This document shows positions 56,721 to 62,177 of a DNA stretch of 62,177 nucleotides, piece after piece (the stretch's first letter is position 1; each line of letters begins with the position of its first letter). The notes beneath the pieces are model-generated. The model ran no database searches and was not told where the DNA came from. It worked only from the letters and a program-made list of their open reading frames with translations. Where the stretch lies: assembly GCA_003280915.1 (NCBI GenBank), contig QCDL01000004.1, positions 101,190 to 163,366 of the forward strand. The letters run 5' to 3'. Origin of the DNA: Prochlorococcus sp. AG-355-I04. Its GTDB lineage: Bacteria > Cyanobacteriota > Cyanobacteriia > PCC-6307 > Cyanobiaceae. The translations under genes were made by a program, and so were the position numbers.

Positions 56721-59690
56721 ATGGAATCTATTCGACAGATAAAAAATAATAATGTGGATTTGATAAGTAACAATGATCCACTTGATAAAAATCGTCTTCT
56801 TATAGAAGATCTCTGGGAATCTGTGCTCAGAGAAGAATGCCCAAATGATCAAGCAGAGAGATTGATACAACTTAAAGAATTAAGTTATTCAAAACAAATT
56901 GATGGCGATAGTTCAAAAACTTTTAAAAATGAAATAGTTGATATTGTAAATTCTATGGATTTAGCAGAATCTATAGCTGCAGCAAGAGCGTTTTCATTGT
57001 ATTTTCAACTCGTGAATATTTTGGAACAAAGAGTTGAGGAAGATAGATATATTCAAAGCTTCACCAATAAGGATGTTCAAAAATCGCCCGATAATCTTGA
57101 TCCTTTTGCTCCAGCATTGGCTAGACAAAATGCTCCAGTAACTTTTAGAGAATTATTTTACAGGCTGAGGAAATTAAATGTACCACCAGGAAAATTAGAG
57201 GAGTTATTGCAGGAAATGGATATTCGTTTAGTTTTTACTGCACATCCGACCGAGATCGTAAGACATACGATTCGGCATAAGCAAACAAGAGTAGCAAATT
57301 TATTAAAAAAAATACAGATTGAGCAATTTCTAACAAAAGAGGAAAAAAATTCTCTAAAAAACCAATTAAAAGAGGAAGTAAGACTTTGGTGGAGAACAGA
57401 TGAATTGCATCAATTTAAACCTTCAGTTTTAGATGAAGTTGATTATGCCTTGCATTATTTTCAGCAAGTTTTATTTAATGCGATGCCTCAATTGAGGGGC
57501 AGGATCGCTGAAGCACTTACCGAAAATTATCCAGATGTTCAGTTGCCCTCAGAATCTTTTTGTAACTTCGGTTCATGGGTAGGATCTGATAGGGACGGTA
57601 ATCCATCGGTCACTCCGGAGATAACATGGAGAACTGCTTGCTACCAAAGGCAGTTGATGTTGGAAAGATATATTATTGCGACGTCTAATCTTAGAGATCA
57701 ATTAAGTGTGTCGATGCAATGGAGTCAAGTCAGTTCTTCCCTATTAGAGTCACTCGAAACTGACAGGGTTAAGTTCCCTGAAATATATGAAGCTAGAGCT
57801 ACAAGGTATAGATCAGAACCCTATAGATTAAAATTAAGTTATATTTTAGAAAAACTAAGATTAACACAAGAAAGAAATAATTTATTAGCTGATAGTGGGT
57901 GGAAATTTGACTTGGAGGGAGAAACTGATAACAAAAATCTTGATAAAGTTGAAAACTTATATTACAAGTCAGTAAACGAATTTACTTATGATCTCGAACT
58001 AATTAAAAATAGCTTGATTAGTACAGATTTAACTTGTGAGTCCGTAAACGCTTTACTTACTCAGGTTCATATTTTTGGATTTTCTTTAGCAAGTTTAGAT
58101 ATTCGTCAAGAGAGTACAAGGCATAGTGACGCTATACAAGAGCTTACAAGTTATCTTGATTTATCTGTTCAATATGACCAAATGTCTGAGGAAGAGAAAA
58201 TTAAATGGCTTATAGACGAATTAAATACAAAAAGGCCTTTAATTCCATCTGACGTTAACTGGACAAAAACTACAGAAGAAACTTTTTCAGTTTTTAAAAT
58301 GGTTAAGAGACTACAGCAAGAATTTGGAAGTCGCATTTGTCATTCTTATGTAATTTCAATGAGTCATAGTGCATCTGATTTGCTTGAAGTTCTCTTGCTG
58401 GCAAAAGAAATGGGACTTCTTGATCAAAATTCACAAAAGTCAAAATTATTAGTTGTTCCTCTTTTTGAAACTGTGGAAGACCTTAAAAGAGCACCAGAAG
58501 TAATGGAAAAGTTGTTTAAATTAGATTTCTATAAATCATTATTGCCAAAAGTAGGAGAATCTTTTAAACCTCTGCAAGAATTAATGCTTGGATATTCTGA
58601 TAGTAATAAAGATTCAGGGTTTGTTTCCAGTAATTGGGAAATTCATAGAGCTCAAATAGCTCTTCAAAATCTCTCAAGTAGAAATAACATATTGCTAAGA
58701 CTTTTTCATGGAAGAGGTGGTTCTGTAGGGAGAGGAGGAGGCCCAGCCTATCAGGCAATATTGGCTCAACCAAGCGGTACTTTAAAAGGGCGAATAAAAA
58801 TAACAGAACAAGGTGAAGTTTTAGCTTCTAAATATAGTCTTCCCGAACTGGCTTTATACAATCTTGAGACTGTAACTACAGCGGTAATTCAAAATAGTTT
58901 GGTAAATAATAGACTTGACGCTACTCCAGAATGGAATCAATTAATGTCTAGGTTGGCAGAAACATCAAGGTCTCATTACAGAAAATTAGTGCATGAGAAT
59001 CCTGATCTGTTAAATTTCTTTCAAGAGGTCACTCCAATAGAAGAAATAAGTAAATTACAGATATCTAGTAGGCCTGCTAGAAGAAAAAAAGGTGCAAAAG
59101 ATTTGTCAAGTTTAAGAGCTATTCCATGGGTATTTGGTTGGACACAAAGTAGATTTCTTTTGCCAAGTTGGTTTGGAGTAGGCACCGCATTGTCATCTGA
59201 ATTAAATTCAGATCCACAACAAATTGAATTGTTAAGAGTTCTGCATCAAAGATGGCCATTTTTTAGGATGCTCATATCTAAGGTAGAAATGACATTATCT
59301 AAGGTGGATTTGGAAGTTGCTAGATATTATGTCGATACTCTTGGCAGTAAAGAAAATAAAGATTCTTTTGATGATATTTTTGAAGTAATTTCTAAGGAAT
59401 ATAATCTTACAAAATCTTTAATACTTGAAATTACTGGTAAAAATAAGCTCCTAGAATCTGATAGAGACTTGAGATCATCAGTAAGCTTGAGAAATAAGAC
59501 AATTATTCCATTAGGGTTTTTGCAGGTTTCACTTCTAAGAAGATTAAGGGACCAGACAAGACAACCCCCAATAAGCGAATTTATGATAGATAAAGATGAA
59601 TCTAGAAGGGCTTACAGCAGAAGTGAACTATTGAGGGGAGCACTTTTAACTATTAATGGGATAGCAGCTGGCATGAGAAATACAGGTTGA
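56721..59690 (+). CDS. ppc: Phosphoenolpyruvate carboxylase
   Basis: This 989-residue anaplerotic enzyme carboxylates PEP to oxaloacetate. Catalytic His at about residue 175 is in [19 protein letters not shown], the region [22 protein letters not shown] is present, and the PEP-binding loop [19 protein letters not shown] is at about 662. The C-terminal GMRNTG is the usual end. The plant-type phosphorylation Ser is absent. The reaction supplies carbon for icd-dependent 2-oxoglutarate. It is followed after 3 bases by a GNAT-like gene. Confidence 0.98.
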   Translation: MESIRQIKNNNVDLISNNDPLDKNRLLIEDLWESVLREECPNDQAERLIQLKELSYSKQIDGDSSKTFKNEIVDIVNSMDLAESIAAARAFSLYFQLVNILEQRVEEDRYIQSFTNKDVQKSPDNLDPFAPALARQNAPVTFRELFYRLRKLNVPPGKLEELLQEMDIRLVFTAHPTEIVRHTIRHKQTRVANLLKKIQIEQFLTKEEKNSLKNQLKEEVRLWWRTDELHQFKPSVLDEVDYALHYFQQVLFNAMPQLRGRIAEALTENYPDVQLPSESFCNFGSWVGSDRDGNPSVTPEITWRTACYQRQLMLERYIIATSNLRDQLSVSMQWSQVSSSLLESLETDRVKFPEIYEARATRYRSEPYRLKLSYILEKLRLTQERNNLLADSGWKFDLEGETDNKNLDKVENLYYKSVNEFTYDLELIKNSLISTDLTCESVNALLTQVHIFGFSLASLDIRQESTRHSDAIQELTSYLDLSVQYDQMSEEEKIKWLIDELNTKRPLIPSDVNWTKTTEETFSVFKMVKRLQQEFGSRICHSYVISMSHSASDLLEVLLLAKEMGLLDQNSQKSKLLVVPLFETVEDLKRAPEVMEKLFKLDFYKSLLPKVGESFKPLQELMLGYSDSNKDSGFVSSNWEIHRAQIALQNLSSRNNILLRLFHGRGGSVGRGGGPAYQAILAQPSGTLKGRIKITEQGEVLASKYSLPELALYNLETVTTAVIQNSLVNNRLDATPEWNQLMSRLAETSRSHYRKLVHENPDLLNFFQEVTPIEEISKLQISSRPARRKKGAKDLSSLRAIPWVFGWTQSRFLLPSWFGVGTALSSELNSDPQQIELLRVLHQRWPFFRMLISKVEMTLSKVDLEVARYYVDTLGSKENKDSFDDIFEVISKEYNLTKSLILEITGKNKLLESDRDLRSSVSLRNKTIIPLGFLQVSLLRRLRDQTRQPPISEFMIDKDESRRAYSRSELLRGALLTINGIAAGMRNTG

Positions 59691-59693
59691 TAA

Positions 59694-60140
59694 TTGCAAT
59701 ATTTTTCTAAAAAAAAACTTGTTCTTCCAGAAGGTTATTTTGTTAACTCTTCTCAAATTCCATTAGCTAAAGAAGTTAATAAACTTTTAGCAAATTGTGG
59801 TTGTGAGACGTTTCCAATAAAACCTCTTTCTGAGGCTATTCAGAAAAGTAATTTCTTTTTTACCATACAGAATGAATTAAAGAATAAATTATATGGTTTT
59901 GTAAGGGTTACGTCAGACAGGGGATTAAATGCTAACTTGTGGAATTTAAGTGCATTGCCAGGGAATAATCAGCAACTTTATTATTCAATATTGCTTCAAG
60001 TAACTCTTGAGAAAATAAATAGAGAAATGCCTGGATGCAGTATTTCTGTACAGGCTCCAGTTTCTTCGTTTTTAAGTTTAGAGGAAAATGGATTTATACT
60101 AGATCCAAATGGAATAAGAGTAATGGGATATAAACTTTAA
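59694..60140 (+). CDS. GNAT-like acetyltransferase-fold protein
   Basis: This 148-residue protein starts at TTG 59694. It is weakly GNAT-like: FFFTIQNELKNKLYGFVRVTSDRG forms the central strands and LSALPGNNQQLYYSILLQVTLEKI the helix, but the classical acetyl-CoA loop (Q/R-x-x-G-x-G/A) is not visible. It may be a divergent or inactive member. It lies 3 bases after ppc, so it is co-transcribed with it. Confidence 0.62.
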   Translation: MQYFSKKKLVLPEGYFVNSSQIPLAKEVNKLLANCGCETFPIKPLSEAIQKSNFFFTIQNELKNKLYGFVRVTSDRGLNANLWNLSALPGNNQQLYYSILLQVTLEKINREMPGCSISVQAPVSSFLSLEENGFILDPNGIRVMGYKL

Positions 60141-60151
60141 AAATCATTTTA

Positions 60152-60225
60152 CGAGCATGGAGGGATTCGAACCCCCGACTCTCAGAACCGGAATCTGATG
60201 CTCTATCCAACTGAGCTACATGCCC
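60152..60225 (-). tRNA. tRNA-Arg (anticodon CCG)
   Basis: On the minus strand the 74-nt cloverleaf is complete: acceptor GGGCATG/CATGCTC (one G-U), D-arm GCTC/GAGC, anticodon arm TCAGA/TCTGA with loop TTCCGGT (anticodon CCG), T-arm GGGGG/CCCTC with TTCGAAT, and discriminator G. It lies between the GNAT-like gene and recF. Confidence 0.97.
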
Positions 60226-60302
60226 TTTAATTTTTCAATTTCTTTAAAGAAAATCTAAATATTTTAAACTTAGCTAATTTAATTAATGAATGCACAAAAA
60301 AA

Positions 60303-61394
60303 ATTTTTTTAAATAAATTAAAAATTAAAAATTTTCGGAACCATAAAAGTTTTGAAATTGATCTAAAAGAGCAAAGAGCAATAGTTCTTGGCTGCAATGG
60401 TATTGGCAAATCAAATTTACTTGAATCGGTTGAATTTTTAAGTCAATTAAAATCTAATAGAGCACTAAGCGATAAAGATTTAATAGAGAACGATAGTGAT
60501 ATGGCTGTAGTTATAGGACAGATAAATTTTAAAGACGATTTAAAGTTAAATTTATTCCGTAAAGGGCCTAAAAGAATTTATGTTAATGAATCAATCTTGA
60601 AAAAACAGAGTGAAATAAAGAACTATATTCGGAGTGTATGTTTCTGTTCTAATGATATAGATATTGTTAGAAGTGAACCAAGTTATCGAAGAACATGGAT
60701 TGATAAAGTCGTATCTCAGCTTGAACCAGTATATCTAGACCTGATAAGTAGATTTAATAGGCTTTTAAAACAAAGAAGTCATTTTTGGCGTTCGGAAAGT
60801 TTCTTAAAAACCCAATCTACAGATATTGTTGAAAGCTTTGATATTCAAATGTCAATAATAAGTACAAGAATTTTTCGTCGCAGAAGAAGAGCTTTATTAA
60901 AAATAAAACCATATGTTGAATATTGGCATAATCATTTAAGTAAATCTCAAGAGCAAATAGACATAAATTATCTATCGGGGATACAAAATATAAGTCCAGA
61001 AGAGGAAGAAGAAGAAGTTATTAGTAAAAAAATAGCAGAACAACTTTTTAATCAGCGTTCAATAGAAGCATTGACTGGTAAATGTAATTTTGGCCCTCAT
61101 CGTGATGATATTGAGTTTCTAATTAATAATGTTTCAGTTAGAAAATATGGTTCCTCAGGACAGCAAAGGACTTTTATCTTGGCTTTAAAGATGGCTGAAC
61201 TCGATTTATTAACTAAAACATTAAATGTTCCTCCAATACTTATATTGGATGATGTCTTGGCGGAATTAGATTTAACCAGGCAAAATTTATTATTAAATTC
61301 TGTTGGTAAAGATAGTCAATGTTTTATAAGTGCGACACATTTAGATAAATTTAATCAGTCTTTCTTAGGTTCTTCACAAATGATTCACTTATAA
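60303..61394 (+). CDS. recF: DNA replication and repair protein RecF, start codon unresolved
   Basis: RecF loads RecA at gaps with RecO and RecR. The frame is open from 60231 and encodes, in order, IFLNKLKIKNFRNHKSFEID, Walker A GCNGIGKSN (60390-60416), the GSSGQQRTFILALKMAEL signature and Walker B PPILILDDVLAELD. The N-terminus expected by homology falls at about 60290-60310, but no ATG, GTG, TTG or CTG lies in frame from there until ATG 60501, which is past Walker A. Either the ATT at 60303 starts translation (363 residues), or an out-of-frame ATG (60286 or 60290) is joined to the frame by slippage or a 1-base sequence error at A8T7 (60296-60310). Confidence 0.85.
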   Translation: MFLNKLKIKNFRNHKSFEIDLKEQRAIVLGCNGIGKSNLLESVEFLSQLKSNRALSDKDLIENDSDMAVVIGQINFKDDLKLNLFRKGPKRIYVNESILKKQSEIKNYIRSVCFCSNDIDIVRSEPSYRRTWIDKVVSQLEPVYLDLISRFNRLLKQRSHFWRSESFLKTQSTDIVESFDIQMSIISTRIFRRRRRALLKIKPYVEYWHNHLSKSQEQIDINYLSGIQNISPEEEEEEVISKKIAEQLFNQRSIEALTGKCNFGPHRDDIEFLINNVSVRKYGSSGQQRTFILALKMAELDLLTKTLNVPPILILDDVLAELDLTRQNLLLNSVGKDSQCFISATHLDKFNQSFLGSSQMIHL

Positions 61395-61446
61395 TTTTTA
61401 AAAAGCATGTTTTTAAGCTAATCTTAATTTCATATAAATTTCTTAG

Positions 61447-61881
61447 ATGGAAATCCACCAAAAAAGTCAAATTTTAAGTTCCTTTAGTGAAGAGCAAAAA
61501 TTAAGTCATCAAAGTAAACACCTTTTGATGGAGCTTTATAGATGCGATTGCGAAAAATTAAATGATGAATCTTTTTTGCGCTGTATTGTAAACAGAGCTG
61601 CTAAATTGGCAAATGCAAAAGTTTTGAATTTGATAAGTAATAAATTTGAGCCTCAGGGAGTTACAGCAATTGCATTACTGGCAGAATCTCATATTTCAAT
61701 ACATACTTGGCCTGAATCCAATTATTCTGCAATCGATATTTTTACATGTGGTCAAAATATGATGCCTGAACTGGCTAGTCAATATCTAATTGAATCTTTG
61801 ATGGCTAAAGAACATTCTTTGCGTGTTATTGAGCGAAATCCACCTTCAGCAGTACCTAAACAGATCAGAACGGCTGTTTAA
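61447..61881 (+). CDS. speD: S-adenosylmethionine decarboxylase proenzyme (SpeD/SpeH class 1)
   Basis: This 144-residue proenzyme self-cleaves to form the pyruvoyl cofactor and supplies aminopropyl groups for spermidine. The cleavage site is Glu80-Ser81 in LLAESHISIHTWPES, and the catalytic Cys and His lie in AIDIFTCGQNM. The size fits the prokaryotic class that acts as a heterotetramer. It is 52 bases after recF and converges on a larE-like gene. Confidence 0.94.
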   Translation: MEIHQKSQILSSFSEEQKLSHQSKHLLMELYRCDCEKLNDESFLRCIVNRAAKLANAKVLNLISNKFEPQGVTAIALLAESHISIHTWPESNYSAIDIFTCGQNMMPELASQYLIESLMAKEHSLRVIERNPPSAVPKQIRTAV

Positions 61882-61889
61882 TGCAATAT

Positions 61890-62177
61890 TTACCTATTTA
61901 ATTTTCCGCTTATTAGTCCTTCAAGATCCAAGCTTGTGCAATTAAATCCTAAATTAGAAAAATATTGAACTAGCTCACTCAAATTATATTTGTTAAAAAA
62001 ATTCTTTAATTCATCTTGAGGAATTTCTATCCTTGCAGTTGAGCCTTGACATCGAACTCTAACTTCAGATAAGCCGCCTTCTTTAAGGTAGTCTTCTGCT
62101 TTCTCAACCATTTTTAGCCTCTCACTAGTTATTTCATGGCCATAAGGAAATCTTGATGATAAGCAAGGTTGAGCAGG
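61890..62177 (-). CDS. larE: LarE-like PP-loop sulfur transferase, C-terminal part (truncated by window edge)
   Basis: The frame on the minus strand is open from the right edge. It reads PAQPCLSSRFPYGHEITSERLKMVEKAE, then VRVRCQGSTARIEI and a C-terminal tail. The CLSSRFPYG.EIT motif with the Cys is that of LarE-family ATP pyrophosphatases, which donate a sulfur atom to make the nickel-pincer cofactor. The PP-loop itself lies beyond the window. In organisms without lactate racemase such proteins have unknown targets. An internal ATG at 62111 is not the real start. Confidence 0.82.
   Translation of the reverse strand, partial: PAQPCLSSRFPYGHEITSERLKMVEKAEDYLKEGGLSEVRVRCQGSTARIEIPQDELKNFFNKYNLSELVQYFSNLGFNCTSLDLEGLISGKLNR

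Noticed and set aside
60501-61394. ATG 60501 as start of recF
   Set aside because: It removes the Walker A motif encoded at 60390-60416, so a functional RecF cannot start there.

Overview
The window is a dense, AT-rich (roughly 30% GC) stretch of core chromosome from a free-living marine picocyanobacterium. It is almost certainly a high-light-clade Prochlorococcus. The indicators are photosystem I genes (psaC, psaD), NDH-1 subunit ndhS, the oxygen-dependent heme gene hemF, a cyanobacterial-type gshA, a panC-cmk fusion, a retained ho1-pebA-pebB bilin operon, very short intergenic spaces, and many small conserved proteins of the picocyanobacterial type. I cannot resolve the strain. I see no insertion sequence, integrase, CRISPR array, rRNA or genomic-island boundary. 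Apart from the rnpB locus (28256-28631) there is no gene-free stretch over 300 bases.

Layout. 1-5284: the 3' part of gyrB, a small secreted SH3-like protein, a tandem pair of fluoride channels, the magnesium channel mgtE and a group 2 sigma factor, all rightward. 5269-10163: an alpha/beta hydrolase, a PfkB sugar kinase, tsaE, ahcY, a DedA protein and ssb on alternating strands, with overlapping convergent 3' ends. 10296-15412: mreBCD, an OmpR-type response regulator, lysS and a small basic protein. 15439-20787: smpB (leftward), then ruvB, a TPR lipoprotein or secreted protein, an M20 amidohydrolase, a small membrane protein, and a TPP riboswitch driving thiC. 20802-24341: leftward acpP-fabF-tktA. 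24475-28230: psaC and glmS rightward, then rimM and rnc leftward with ndhS inserted between them on the opposite strand. 28256-29641: rnpB (leftward), tRNA-Arg(CCT) and two unknown conserved proteins. 29634-38295: glgP, a CPA2 cation/proton antiporter with a terminator-like hairpin just before its start codon, a second alpha/beta hydrolase, a mutarotase-like protein, an orphan four-carbon acid sugar kinase, and icd.

38506-45297: an unknown protein, ho1-pebA-pebB, a low-molecular-weight phosphatase, panC/cmk, purM and two unknown proteins, one a small CxxC protein. 45508-49569: tRNA-Cys(GCA) antisense to the 5' extension of an LpxB-like open frame, a small protein, an RNase D-type exonuclease, a CCB2/CCB4-type cytochrome b6 heme-attachment factor, and hemF. 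49729-56668: mrp, rodA, a kinase-like protein with a degraded ATPase domain, psaD, trpE and gshA. 56721-62177: ppc, a GNAT-like protein, tRNA-Arg(CCG), recF with no conventional in-frame start codon, speD, and the 3' end of a larE-like gene.

The genes are mostly housekeeping: DNA topology and repair (gyrB, ssb, ruvB, recF), cell elongation (mreBCD, rodA), carbon flow (glgP, tktA, ppc, icd), tetrapyrrole and bilin metabolism, and photosystem I. The most notable observations are the recF start anomaly at an A8T7 tract, the hairpin-plus-T-run in the antiporter leader, a hairpin with mutually exclusive pairings between icd and its neighbour, the degenerate kinase-like protein next to rodA (with a response regulator next to mreBCD), the asymmetric fluoride-channel pair, and three G7-G8 runs inside coding sequence of an AT-rich genome. 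I do not see a clear multi-gene novel defence or mobile system.
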